From contig CAYFGP010000012.1 of NCBI GenBank assembly GCA_964342385.1, positions 15,451-79,450 on the forward strand: a stretch of 64,000 bases of DNA. Direction: 5' to 3'. The notes under the pieces were generated by a model. The model made no database searches. It was not told where the DNA came from and saw nothing but the letters and a program-made list of their open reading frames with translations. A program made the position numbers and the translations under genes. Positions 42,759-51,728 of the stretch are shown here, one piece after another. The stretch is from Oceanospirillum sp964342385. GTDB taxonomy: Bacteria; Pseudomonadota; Gammaproteobacteria; Pseudomonadales; Halomonadaceae. Numbering within the stretch: the first letter of the stretch is position 1; each line of letters opens with the position of its first letter.

Positions 42759-43607
42759 ATGTCAAATGTATTCCCTTCTTCAGATGCTGTTGTTGATCGT
42801 TCCAGGCAGCAGAATAAACTCAGTCTGAGGCAGCAAGGTCATGTACTGCTGGGTTTTGTCCGACAGGATCTAATTGAGCGTTATTCTGGGTCTCTACTAG
42901 GCGGTGCCTGGTCGCTGGTTATGCCCCTTATCCAAATTCTGATCTTTACTCTGATTTTTTCTAAGATCATGGGGATGAAGTTGGCCATGTTTGGTGCTGA
43001 GCTGACGGAGTATGGCTACAGCATCTATCTGGTGGCAGGCGTTCTAGCCTGGAATGCATTTTCGACCACGATGTCACGGACCTCTCGGGTTTTTCTGGAT
43101 AAAGCGCCTTTGATTAAAAAAGTGCCTTTATCGTTAAAGATACTGCCGCTTTATATACCGATCAGTGAGACGATTATTTTTCTGATCGCCTATCTGTTTT
43201 TTACCCTGTTTTTATACTTTGTGGGTTATCAATTCACTCTGTATTGGCTGTGGTTGCCGATCATCTATGCCTTGCATCAGCTGATGGCATGGGCGGTGGG
43301 TTTTGTTTGTGCCATCCTGAGTGTTTTTATTCGTGATATTAACCAGTTAATCGATGTGATCCTGCAGGTGTGGTTCTGGGGCACGCCTATCGTTTATGTC
43401 TTGGATATTGTGCCTGAGGCGATGCAAGCGGTTATGAACTGGAATCCTGCCTTCTGGTTCGTAGATAGTTATCATCAGGTGATTCTGCATCAGCAATCAC
43501 CGGCGATGAACTATCTGCTAGCTTGTGGCGTGACGGGAAGTCTGGCGTTAGTTGCAGCCTATATTCTGTTAAACAAGTTGGAGCGAGATATTCGTGACTT
43601 CATTTGA
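42759..43607 (+). CDS. wzm: O-antigen ABC exporter permease
   Basis: 282 residues, six predicted TM helices of the ABC-2 type. LRQQGHVLLGFVRQDLIERYSGSLLGGAWSLVMPL and FIRDINQLIDVILQVWFWGTPIVYVLDIVP are typical of Wzm/TagG-like polysaccharide exporters. With Wzt it moves undecaprenyl-linked O-chain across the inner membrane. wzt starts 14 bp before its stop, a strong sign of coupling. Confidence 0.93.
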   Translation: MSNVFPSSDAVVDRSRQQNKLSLRQQGHVLLGFVRQDLIERYSGSLLGGAWSLVMPLIQILIFTLIFSKIMGMKLAMFGAELTEYGYSIYLVAGVLAWNAFSTTMSRTSRVFLDKAPLIKKVPLSLKILPLYIPISETIIFLIAYLFFTLFLYFVGYQFTLYWLWLPIIYALHQLMAWAVGFVCAILSVFIRDINQLIDVILQVWFWGTPIVYVLDIVPEAMQAVMNWNPAFWFVDSYHQVILHQQSPAMNYLLACGVTGSLALVAAYILLNKLERDIRDFI

Positions 43608-44835
43608 GCAAGCCCTTCCTCCTATTGTACAGGTACAGGATATCAGTAAAGGATTTCGCCTATATGGCAAGCCTTCAGACCGCTTAAAAGAGATCCTGCT
43701 ACGCCGTAGTTACCATCAAAGACATGAGGCTCTGCGTGGTGTCTCTTTCGAAGTCAGGCCAGGGGAAACCCTGGGGATTTTAGGTAAAAATGGTGCGGGT
43801 AAATCGACACTGCTCAAGTTGTTGACCGGGGTCTTACTGCCTGACAGCGGGACCATTGCCTGTCACGGTCGTATTGCGGGTTTACTGGAGCTGGGCACTG
43901 GCTTTGACTTTAATCTGAACGGTATACAGAACATCCGTATCAATGGTCTTTTGTTGGGGATGACAGAAGAACAGATCGATCAGCTGAGAGATGACATTAT
44001 CGACTTCTCTGAGCTGGGGAAGTTTATTCATGAGCCGCTTAGAACTTACTCCTCCGGCATGGTCATGCGTTTGGCATTTGCCATCGGTATCCATGCTAAC
44101 CCTCACTGTTTTGTCATTGATGAAGCCCTTTCCGTAGGGGATGGGCACTTCCAACAGAAGTGTATGCGTCGTATTCGCCAGTTTAAGCAACAGGGTGGGG
44201 CTATTATTTTTGTTTCCCATGATATGAATGCGGTCAAGATGCTCTGTGATGAGGTTATCGTGCTTGATCAGGGGGGGGTGGAGTATCAGGGCACGCCAGA
44301 GGAAGGGGTTAATCATTACAACCGTTTGATGAGCGCTGAAGATGACCGGGAAGCGTTGGCTGAACAGGAAAAAGCTCGGGAAGTGAATCAGTACGGTAAT
44401 CGCCAGGTGATTTGTGAGCAGGTCTCTTTGACCGGTAATGATTCTGGAGTGGATACCCTGACGTGTGGCGAGCAAGCACTGATTGAGTTGACGTTAAAAG
44501 CCAATCAGGCTGTTGATGATTTAACGGTGGGCATTATGCTCAGGGATCGTTTTGGGCAGGATCTTTATGGCACCAATAGCCATTATCTGGATAGCCCGCT
44601 GGCATTGATGAGCGGTGAAACAAAAAAGGTGCGTTTTAGTTTTAATATGCGTTTAGCACCAGGGAAATATACATTAACTCTGGCATTGCATAGCCAACAT
44701 GATCACACCGAAGAGTGTTATCACTGGTGGGATAATGCGGTCAGTTTTGAAGTGGCAGGCGTGAAGGGTTCTCCGTTTGCAGGTGTTTGTGATTTGGCTG
44801 CGGAGATGGAGGTGCTACCTCTGTCCGCAAACTAA
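43594..44835 (+). CDS. wzt: O-antigen ABC exporter ATPase with C-terminal carbohydrate-binding domain
   Basis: 413 residues. The ATPase at ~1-255 has Walker A GILGKNGAGKSTLLKLL, signature YSSGMVMRLAFA and Walker B HCFVIDEALSVGD. The extended C-terminal domain (~270-405) is a Wzt_C-type beta-sandwich (ELTLKANQAVDDLTVGIMLRDRFGQDLYGTNSHYLD, FSFNMRLAPGKYTLTLALH). In E. coli O8/O9a that domain recognises the modified terminus of a finished chain. The next gene encodes a methyltransferase, which supports chain-end capping before export. The start is GTG at 43594. Confidence 0.93.
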   Translation: MTSFEQALPPIVQVQDISKGFRLYGKPSDRLKEILLRRSYHQRHEALRGVSFEVRPGETLGILGKNGAGKSTLLKLLTGVLLPDSGTIACHGRIAGLLELGTGFDFNLNGIQNIRINGLLLGMTEEQIDQLRDDIIDFSELGKFIHEPLRTYSSGMVMRLAFAIGIHANPHCFVIDEALSVGDGHFQQKCMRRIRQFKQQGGAIIFVSHDMNAVKMLCDEVIVLDQGGVEYQGTPEEGVNHYNRLMSAEDDREALAEQEKAREVNQYGNRQVICEQVSLTGNDSGVDTLTCGEQALIELTLKANQAVDDLTVGIMLRDRFGQDLYGTNSHYLDSPLALMSGETKKVRFSFNMRLAPGKYTLTLALHSQHDHTEECYHWWDNAVSFEVAGVKGSPFAGVCDLAAEMEVLPLSAN

Positions 44836-44850
44836 GTGGTAGGTGAAACC

Positions 44851-46236
44851 ATGCTTGTGCGTAACAACCCTATGATAGATTACGATGAACTGGAACAGCA
44901 GATTGGTGAGGTTCAACAGGTTCTGTCGGAGAGTATGGCAGCCGGGATAGGATCAGGGGCACAGGTGATGGGTGCTGCCAGCTTGTTTTTATTGCCTGAG
45001 TTAAAACCAGCGCAGGCGCAGGAACCGGCCAAAAATGCAGCTGAGCTGTTTGCTAAGCAGGGACAAGCCTTTATTGAACAAGCTTATTTAACCTTTCTGG
45101 GCCGTATGCCTGATGACAGTGGTTTTGCAGATTTTCTGGCGCGTTTGTCTCAGGGTGAATCCACCCATGACCTGGCCATCTCCTTGATGACTTCGGCAGA
45201 AGGGGTGAGTAAAGGGGCGCAGTTGGAAGGCTTTCAGCTGACAAAAAAAGCCTTGTTACTGCATCGCTTAAAACGCCTGCCGGTGTTAGGCAAATTGCTT
45301 CGTTGGGGCTTGGCGCTGAAAAACCTGTCACGGATACAAAGCCGGTTAAATCAGGCTGAATTCCAACGTTGGGAAAAAGAACAGCAATACCTCGAAGTGG
45401 TTGATGAGTGGCGTAAAGAGCTGCTGCAAGTGAACCAGCAGTTGATGCAGAACAGTCAATTACAGGCTCTGGAGTTGCAAGCGCTTAAAAACCGTCAGGC
45501 ACAGGAAGTGACAGGGATTGCTCCTGCTGCACACTCTCATACGCCATCGACGCGACAACAGGAAGATCAATTTGAAGCGGAGTTCTACCTGGCGTTTGAG
45601 AATAAGTTCCGTGGCGATGAGGCGGATATTACATCTCGCTTACAGGTGTATATGCCCGTGGTGGATGAGCTATTGGCTTCACCGGACATTGATAAGAAAA
45701 CCTGGCTTGATATCGGTTGCGGTAGAGGCGAATGGTTACAGCTGTTGAAGACTCGGGGCGCCGTTGTTTCAGGTCTGGATATTAATCCTATTATGGTTGA
45801 AGAGTGCCAGAAAAAAGGTTTGCCCGTGGTATGTGAGGATGCTATCCATTGGTTGACCCGTCAGCCTGATCAAAGCTTAGCCATGGTCAGTGGTTTTCAC
45901 ATTATTGAGCACTTACCTTTTGGTATGGCCTTAACGGTATTGCGTGAAAGCCTGAGATGTCTGATGCCAGGAGGTGTTTTGTTACTTGAAACACCGAATC
46001 CGGACAACCTGATGGTGGGAGCGAATAGCTTTTACTGGGATCCTACACATATCAAACCTGTGCCACCTCCGCTGTTGCAGTTTATGGCTGAGTTTCAGGG
46101 CTTTTCTGAGGCTTCTATTTTGCCGGTTAACCCGATACCTGAAGAGTTACAGGTGCATGAAGACACTGAGGCCGCTAGACGGATTAATCACTTTATGTAC
46201 AGTGCCCAGGATTATGCCCTGATCGCCCGTCGTTAG
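44851..46236 (+). CDS. DUF4214 domain plus SAM-dependent methyltransferase
   Basis: About 461 residues. A DUF4214-like segment lies at ~65-115 (FIEQAYLTFLGRMPDDSGFADFLARLSQGESTHDLAISLM). A basic and coiled-coil region follows (~125-235), then a class I methyltransferase (TWLDIGCGRGEWLQLLKTRGAVVSGLDINP, VSGFHIIEHLPFGMALTVL, VLLLETPNPDNLM). It immediately follows wzt, so a chain-terminating O-methyltransferase role like the methyltransferase part of WbdD is likely; no kinase domain is attached. The coiled coil could set chain length. AGGTGA precedes ATG 44851. DUF4214 is also at the N-terminus of the surface protein at 51729. Confidence 0.85.
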   Translation: MLVRNNPMIDYDELEQQIGEVQQVLSESMAAGIGSGAQVMGAASLFLLPELKPAQAQEPAKNAAELFAKQGQAFIEQAYLTFLGRMPDDSGFADFLARLSQGESTHDLAISLMTSAEGVSKGAQLEGFQLTKKALLLHRLKRLPVLGKLLRWGLALKNLSRIQSRLNQAEFQRWEKEQQYLEVVDEWRKELLQVNQQLMQNSQLQALELQALKNRQAQEVTGIAPAAHSHTPSTRQQEDQFEAEFYLAFENKFRGDEADITSRLQVYMPVVDELLASPDIDKKTWLDIGCGRGEWLQLLKTRGAVVSGLDINPIMVEECQKKGLPVVCEDAIHWLTRQPDQSLAMVSGFHIIEHLPFGMALTVLRESLRCLMPGGVLLLETPNPDNLMVGANSFYWDPTHIKPVPPPLLQFMAEFQGFSEASILPVNPIPEELQVHEDTEAARRINHFMYSAQDYALIARR

Positions 46237-46409
46237 CGTGCTTTGTAAGACATCTGTGTTATCAAATGTATGAGAAATTGAGCAGGTATCTTCAGGGGGA
46301 TGGGGATGTTTGGTGGCAGTATAATAGCCTTGGTTAAAAAGATGTTAATGCCTGAAGGGGGAGTGTGGGTGTCTCAGCGAACGTCCATGTTAGTGGTTGG
46401 AGGGAAGCG

Positions 46410-47558
46410 ATGACAGCGCAGTTTCCCAAAGCTATTCATCAGTTTCACTCTGGCTCTGCGGTAGGGGATGGTGTCACCAATGGTATGTTTTTTACGCGGC
46501 GTTTATTAAGAGCGCTGGGTTATGTATCCGAGATTTATGTTGAACATATCGCGGATGAGTTGAGTGACGAGCTAAAAGACTATCACGCCTTTTGTGATCG
46601 CACGGATGAACTTTTACTGGTGCATCATTCGTTTGGCCACGATGTTGAACAGTGGCTACTAGGGCTTAATTGTCCCAAGGTCTTGGTGTATCACAATATT
46701 ACGCCAGCTGAATTTTTTGCCCAAGGCTCAGGCTTTTACCATTATGCTCAACTGGGGCGTCAGCAGTTGGCCCGCTGGGTTGAGCAAGACCTGTTTGATG
46801 CGGCCTTGTCCGACTCTGACTTAAATCAGTCAGAGCTGTTGCAGCTGGGATTTAACAGAGAGCATACCGTACTGCCGTTACTCATCGATTTGGAGTTATG
46901 GCGGAAAGATCTAAGCGCGATGGCTTCTGATTCAACAGCGCTTGCAGAAGAGCCGTATGGGGGCTCAGAGTCGTTTAATCTGTTGTTTGTAGGGCGTATC
47001 GCGCGTAATAAAAATCAGCATCTATTGTTGCAGTTAGTGGCAGAGCTTAGACATCACTTCCCTAACATCGATTGGCAGCTTACCTTAATTGGCGGCTGTT
47101 CTGATGCGAGCTATCTAGAGGAGTTGCAACAGGATATTAAGCATCGTCATCTCTGCCGCGCGGTATCAATTGCGGGCAAGGTCAGCCAGCATGCTCTGGT
47201 AGAGGCTTATAGAAAGGCCGACCTGTTTGTTTGTTTGAGTGCCCATGAAGGGTTTGGCATGCCGCTGATTGAATCAATGTTTTTCGATCTTCCGGTGGTG
47301 GCTGGTAATAGCAGTAATATTGCTGCGACACTGGATCAGGCTGGTTTGTTGGTGGAGTGTGCCGATGATCAGGAGCAGGTTCAGGCGTTGCTAAAATTGA
47401 TTGCAGTTCTCCAGCAGCGCCCGGATCTCTTAAAGCGCATGGTGCTTTCAGGGCAGCAGCGGGTGCTGAAGCTGGAGCCCGACTATTTACAAATGCAATT
47501 AAAGGCCTGGTTGGATAAGGTGATTGCCCAGATTGAGTTTGCGCAGCCTGAGGGATAA
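46410..47558 (+). CDS. GT4 glycosyltransferase, paralogue of the next gene's first domain
   Basis: 382 residues, GT-B fold. AIHQFHSGSAVGDGVTNGMFFTRRLLRALGYVSEIYVEHI and VLVYHNITPAEFF recur almost in order in the first domain of the following protein, so the two are paralogues. The donor half shows LLFVGRIARNKNQHLLLQLV and EX7E in EGFGMPLIESMFFDLPV. GGAGGGAAGCG before ATG 46410 fixes this start over an upstream GTG. Probably extends the O-chain or its linker; the sugar is unknown. Confidence 0.85.
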   Translation: MTAQFPKAIHQFHSGSAVGDGVTNGMFFTRRLLRALGYVSEIYVEHIADELSDELKDYHAFCDRTDELLLVHHSFGHDVEQWLLGLNCPKVLVYHNITPAEFFAQGSGFYHYAQLGRQQLARWVEQDLFDAALSDSDLNQSELLQLGFNREHTVLPLLIDLELWRKDLSAMASDSTALAEEPYGGSESFNLLFVGRIARNKNQHLLLQLVAELRHHFPNIDWQLTLIGGCSDASYLEELQQDIKHRHLCRAVSIAGKVSQHALVEAYRKADLFVCLSAHEGFGMPLIESMFFDLPVVAGNSSNIAATLDQAGLLVECADDQEQVQALLKLIAVLQQRPDLLKRMVLSGQQRVLKLEPDYLQMQLKAWLDKVIAQIEFAQPEG

Positions 47559-47674
47559 GGCTGTGTCACGTCCTTTCGGTGAACTCCAGTGTGTTTGCCG
47601 CTCCCCGTCTATTCTTTTTACAATTTTTCTCTATCTGGCAAGCTTGGCCATGCCGGATTATAAGGATGCTTAGC

Positions 47675-50600
47675 ATGTCTACTCAGGACCACTCTGTATT
47701 AGCCGTTCACCAATATACCCCGTCCATCTCTCTAGGTGATGGTGTCAGTCAGGGGGTGTTGTTTACCCAACGGTTATTGCAGCGTATGGGCATTCATTCA
47801 GAGATTTTTGCCCATGAAATACCACAAGAGTTAGTGGGGCAAGTGCAGCCGGCAGAGCAATATTCTGTGAGCGAAGAGCAGGTTTTGCTGGTGCATCATG
47901 CCATTGGTCATTGTTACGGTGAGTGGTTGGCAGGGTTAGCGGGTAAGAAATTTATGGTTTACCACAATATTACTCCGGCACACTTTTTTGCTGACAATGA
48001 TCCGATTCAACCGCTATTGGCCCAGGGGCGTGAACAGTTAATTGAGTGGCAGTCTTGGCTTGAAGGCGGAATAGGTGATTCCCCTTATAACTCAGAGGAA
48101 CTGCTTGAGGTTGGCTTTGATTCTGATTGTGTAGTAACCATTCCTCTGTTGGTCGATCTGGAGCAGTTGCAGCGGCGTCAGCCTGATGAAGACTTAATGC
48201 GGCAATTAAGTCAGGAGGGGCGCCCGTTGTTGTTGTTTGTGGGCCGTCTGACCGAAAATAAAAGGCAGGCTTTTTTAATTGAAATGATGCATCACCTGAA
48301 AAAAGTGATGCCCGCCAGAGATTTGCCCAGACTTTATCTTGTTGGTGGGGGGGATCCCGCTTATCAAAAACAGTTAAGACGACAGGTCGCGCGCTATCAG
48401 TTGGAAGATGACGTTGTCATTACCGGTAAAGTCAGTGAGGCGGCATTAACCAGTTATTACTTGTCGGCAGAAGCCTTTGTCTGTGCCAGTCAACATGAAG
48501 GCTTTGGTATGCCTCTGATTGAGGCGATGTATTATGACCTGCCTGTTTTGGCGATGAATTACGGTGCTATTGCCAGTACCTTGGGTAATGCCGGCTTGTT
48601 ACTGGAACCATCTTTGACAGCATGGGATATGGCGTCTCTGGTTTCAGTTTTCCTACAGCGTCCTACATTAAGAAGTCGTTTGATTCTTAGCCAGAGAGAA
48701 AACTTACAGCGTTTCGAGCCGGCGAAGCTGTATCAGGATTTAGCGGCATTTCTACACAAATGGCAGATCGCATTGCCTGATATAAGTGCGAAGACTTTTG
48801 AGCCGGTAGAATCTATTGATTGGCGTGTGGAAGGGCCCTTTGATAGCAGTTATAGCCTGGCGTTATTAAATCGAGAACTGGCTCTGGCGCTTGAGCAGTT
48901 AAAGCCGGGTTCGTCGGCATTACTCAGTACTGAAGGCGGTGGTGATTTTGCTCCGAATCCCCATTTTCTTGCCGAACGCCCCGAGGTTGATAGGTTATGG
49001 CAGAGAGGTGTGCAGCCTGCGGTTGGTTTGCAAGCTTCTCTGCGCCTGCTTTATCCGCCTCGTGTCACTGGAATGTCAGGTTTGTTGCGTGTTATGGCCA
49101 ACTACGGTTGGGAGGAGTCTGTTTTTCCCGCTGAGTTCCGTAGTGACTTCAATCATAAGCTAAATCTCGTCACAACAATGTCATCCTATGTCAGTAAAGT
49201 GCTGCAGGAAAGTGGAGTCTCTACACCTGTAAAACGAATTGGTGTCGGGGTTGATCATATCGAGCGTGTACAAGCTCAGCCTTTGGCGTCAGAGGTGCTG
49301 GATACCATACAAGATCGGCAGGTGTTTTTGCATATCTCATCCTGTTTTCCACGTAAAGGTGTGGATGTTTTATTGCAGGCTTGGGGGAAAGCATTTTGCT
49401 ATGAGACTGGCGCCGCTGAACCTCAGGTTATCTTGGTTATTAAGACCTTTTCTAATCCTCATAATGATACATCTGCCCAGCTTAAAGTGTTGAAAATGGA
49501 ACTTCAGCAGCAGGGATTACAGTTGGCACCTGTGTTGCTAATCGAAGAGGACTGGAATGATGGGCAGATCAAAAGTCTGTACCAACACAGTGATCTATTG
49601 GTGGCACCGAGCCGGGGAGAGGGCTTTGGTTTGCCGATGGCTGAGGCGATGTGGTTAGGTGTGCCGGTGGCTGCAACGGCTTATGGCGGCCAGTCCGACT
49701 TCTGTCGCTCAGATAATAGCTGGCTATTGGATTACCGTTTTGCACGGGCAAAAACTCATATGCAGCAAGCCGGTTCCGTTTGGGTTGAACCTTGCGTTGA
49801 ACATCTGACGGATATCTTGACGGGCTTTTATCATCAGCACGGTGAGGATTTTCAGGCTGAGGTAATCCAGCAACGCATTACCAATGCAAAAGCGTTGATT
49901 CAGAAAGAGTTTTGTTGGAAGCACGTGGCTGAGCGTTTAAATCACGCCCTGGTGGAATCTGAGCGGGCGGTGATGACTGCTCCTGCTCAAGATCAATCAG
50001 TGCGTCTGGGCTGGATATCCACCTGGAACAGCAAGTGTGGTATTGCCGCATACTCAGCATTCTTGTTGCAACCGATGGCTAATCCTGCATCTGCTTTGCA
50101 AGCGGCCATCAATCAAAGTTGGGTATTGGCTAATAATGATGCTGAATTGATTGATGCAGAGGGTGAAGTACTCGAATGTCGTGGCCAGTCCGATGCCAAT
50201 CAGCGAGTGGTGCGCTGTTGGCAGGCCGGTGGCGATCTGGGTGACGAGCAGCTTAATCAGCTCTATGACACTATCTGTAAGTTAGAGCTCAATCAGGTGG
50301 TGATTCAGTTTAACTTTAGCTTCTTCGATTTAGATGCATTAAAGCAGTTATTGGCTAAGTTGCGTGCTGATCGGGTGAAAGTGATGATCTGTTTCCACTC
50401 AACTGCAGATGTTTACTGGGGAGAAGTGAAAAAGAGTTTATTGCATCTGATGCCTGAATTGCAGCAAGTAGAGCGCATTCTGGTGCATAGCTGCAGTGAT
50501 CTAAACCGCCTAAGAGCGTGGGGCTTAGTCGAAAACTGCATGTTATTCCCTCATGGGGTATTCGTGCCGGATCTATCTGAGAGTATTGCTGACAAAGGTT

Positions 50601-51244
50601 TGGTTCAAGGTGCTGGTATTCGAGCAAAAGCCCCCGATCTGTACAGCAGGCTGCAAGGTAAAACAGTCATCGCCTGCTATGGCTTTATGTTGCCTCATAA
50701 AGGCATTGAAACCTTGATTGACAGTTTTGAGATTTTGGCAGGGCAGCAGGGGCGGGTTGCAGGCAAGTTGCACCTGTTATTAGTTAATGCGTTATACCCT
50801 GCAGACGTATCCAGTGAATTGTTAGAACAGTGTCATGACAAGGTTGCGGGTTATGGCTTAGAGCAGGAGGTCACTTTTGTCAGCGATTTTCTGCCTGAAG
50901 AAGAGTGTCTGGCTTGGTTGAAAAAAGCCGATGTGATTGTTTTTCCTTATCAGCATACGCAAGAGTCCTCTTCGGCGGCGGTAAGAACCGGATTGGCATC
51001 TGGACAGCCTGTATTGTGCACGCCACTGGATATTTTTGAGGATGTTGAGCAGGCCGTGAACTTTTTACCGGGCATCACTCCAGAAGAGATCGCTTCAGGC
51101 CTGCAAGAAACCTTGGCAATGTTGGCAAATAGTGCAGAGGCTCGTGTTTGGCAACAACGTCGGCAATTGTGGTTGAAGCAGCATCATTGGCCAGAATTAG
51201 CACAGCGTATGACAGGTATTTTAAAAGCATTTACACAAAGCTGA
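47675..51244 (+). CDS. Three-domain glycosyltransferase (GT4-GT4-GT4-like)
   Basis: 1189 residues. Domain 1 (~1-370) resembles the preceding glycosyltransferase (AVHQYTPSISLGDGVSQGVLFTQRLLQRMG, VYHNITPAHFF, EX7E in EGFGMPLIEAMYYDLPV). Domain 2 (~390-785) has FLHISSCFPRKGVDVLLQAWG and EX7E in EGFGLPMAEAMWLGVPV. Domain 3 (~800-1185) begins RLGWISTWNSKCGIAAYS and has FPYQHTQESSSAAVRTGLASGQPV, where the second glutamate of EX7E is missing. It resembles multi-domain O-polysaccharide mannosyl/rhamnosyltransferases such as WbdA-type polymerases that make several linkages. AAGGA lies eight bases before ATG 47675. It is last in the gmd operon. Confidence 0.85.
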   Translation: MSTQDHSVLAVHQYTPSISLGDGVSQGVLFTQRLLQRMGIHSEIFAHEIPQELVGQVQPAEQYSVSEEQVLLVHHAIGHCYGEWLAGLAGKKFMVYHNITPAHFFADNDPIQPLLAQGREQLIEWQSWLEGGIGDSPYNSEELLEVGFDSDCVVTIPLLVDLEQLQRRQPDEDLMRQLSQEGRPLLLFVGRLTENKRQAFLIEMMHHLKKVMPARDLPRLYLVGGGDPAYQKQLRRQVARYQLEDDVVITGKVSEAALTSYYLSAEAFVCASQHEGFGMPLIEAMYYDLPVLAMNYGAIASTLGNAGLLLEPSLTAWDMASLVSVFLQRPTLRSRLILSQRENLQRFEPAKLYQDLAAFLHKWQIALPDISAKTFEPVESIDWRVEGPFDSSYSLALLNRELALALEQLKPGSSALLSTEGGGDFAPNPHFLAERPEVDRLWQRGVQPAVGLQASLRLLYPPRVTGMSGLLRVMANYGWEESVFPAEFRSDFNHKLNLVTTMSSYVSKVLQESGVSTPVKRIGVGVDHIERVQAQPLASEVLDTIQDRQVFLHISSCFPRKGVDVLLQAWGKAFCYETGAAEPQVILVIKTFSNPHNDTSAQLKVLKMELQQQGLQLAPVLLIEEDWNDGQIKSLYQHSDLLVAPSRGEGFGLPMAEAMWLGVPVAATAYGGQSDFCRSDNSWLLDYRFARAKTHMQQAGSVWVEPCVEHLTDILTGFYHQHGEDFQAEVIQQRITNAKALIQKEFCWKHVAERLNHALVESERAVMTAPAQDQSVRLGWISTWNSKCGIAAYSAFLLQPMANPASALQAAINQSWVLANNDAELIDAEGEVLECRGQSDANQRVVRCWQAGGDLGDEQLNQLYDTICKLELNQVVIQFNFSFFDLDALKQLLAKLRADRVKVMICFHSTADVYWGEVKKSLLHLMPELQQVERILVHSCSDLNRLRAWGLVENCMLFPHGVFVPDLSESIADKGLVQGAGIRAKAPDLYSRLQGKTVIACYGFMLPHKGIETLIDSFEILAGQQGRVAGKLHLLLVNALYPADVSSELLEQCHDKVAGYGLEQEVTFVSDFLPEEECLAWLKKADVIVFPYQHTQESSSAAVRTGLASGQPVLCTPLDIFEDVEQAVNFLPGITPEEIASGLQETLAMLANSAEARVWQQRRQLWLKQHHWPELAQRMTGILKAFTQS

Positions 51245-51418
51245 TTAAGCGGCACATCTCTCGGTAAGGGATGTCTGGTCGAGGCGATTAAAAGTGTGTT
51301 AGGATTTTCGGCCGGTCAAAAAGACCGCAAAAGAAGTAGTTGTAAAATAGAGGCTTTTTTAGTCTGCGAGTTAAAAATATAGATCCAGATCATTAGACAG
51401 ATAAAAGTTAAAGAAAGG

Positions 51419-51434
51419 TGTGATGTCGGTCACA
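51419..51434. promoter_or_regulatory. CRP-type binding site upstream of the surface-protein gene
   Basis: TGTGA (51419-51423), TGTCGG, TCACA (51430-51434): the exact core palindrome TGTGA-N6-TCACA of cAMP-CRP sites. It lies 295 bp before ATG 51729. A CRP-family gene and a likely adenylate cyclase gene are 14-18 kb away in the same locus. Confidence 0.65.
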
Positions 51435-51600
51435 TACTAAAAGTTTTTATCTGTGGCAGACTTGCCTTCGCTAAAAAGTTAGGCTGCCCGGAGTGGGCAC
51501 CTAGAGTCGAAGAGATCATAGACAATGAGCCGAACACGTACGGCAGAACACTATCTCTTGCGACCAGAACTTAAAGATTGAGTACGAGTTTAATTAAAGA

Positions 51601-51623
51601 GCCTGATGAGTTTTTCATCAGGC
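51601..51623 (+). promoter_or_regulatory. 5'-leader hairpin of the surface-protein mRNA
   Basis: GCCTGATGA (51601-51609) and TCATCAGGC (51615-51623) around GTTTT, a perfect 9-bp stem with no T-run after it, about 105 bp before the start codon. It could be a 5' stabiliser or a terminator remnant; stabiliser fits better with expression of the gene downstream. Confidence 0.55.
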
Positions 51624-51728
51624 AATAAAGATTGGGGCCGACGGGCTTCAGGAAATATCGTTTAGACGCCCAGGATTTTATGGATGAGCAGTCTAAAGCG
51701 ATTAATCAACGTTAACGGAGAAGTTAAG

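Larger units (their letters stand above)
51245..51728 (+). promoter_or_regulatory. Long leader region of the surface-protein gene
   Basis: Nearly 500 bp without a convincing gene. It has a small hairpin CGGTC-AAAAA-GACCG (51313-51327), a CRP-type palindrome (51419-51434), a short stem TGCCC/GGGCA (51485-51499), an 18-codon frame at 51525-51581 of unknown meaning, and a strong stem-loop near the start codon (51601-51623). Length and structure suit a long, stable 5' leader, as known for S-layer mRNAs. Confidence 0.5.

Noticed and set aside
51485..51600. The structured leader considered as a cyclic-di-GMP (GEMM) or other riboswitch
   Set aside because: The conserved GEMM core and tetraloop receptor sequences are not present; only simple hairpins are visible.
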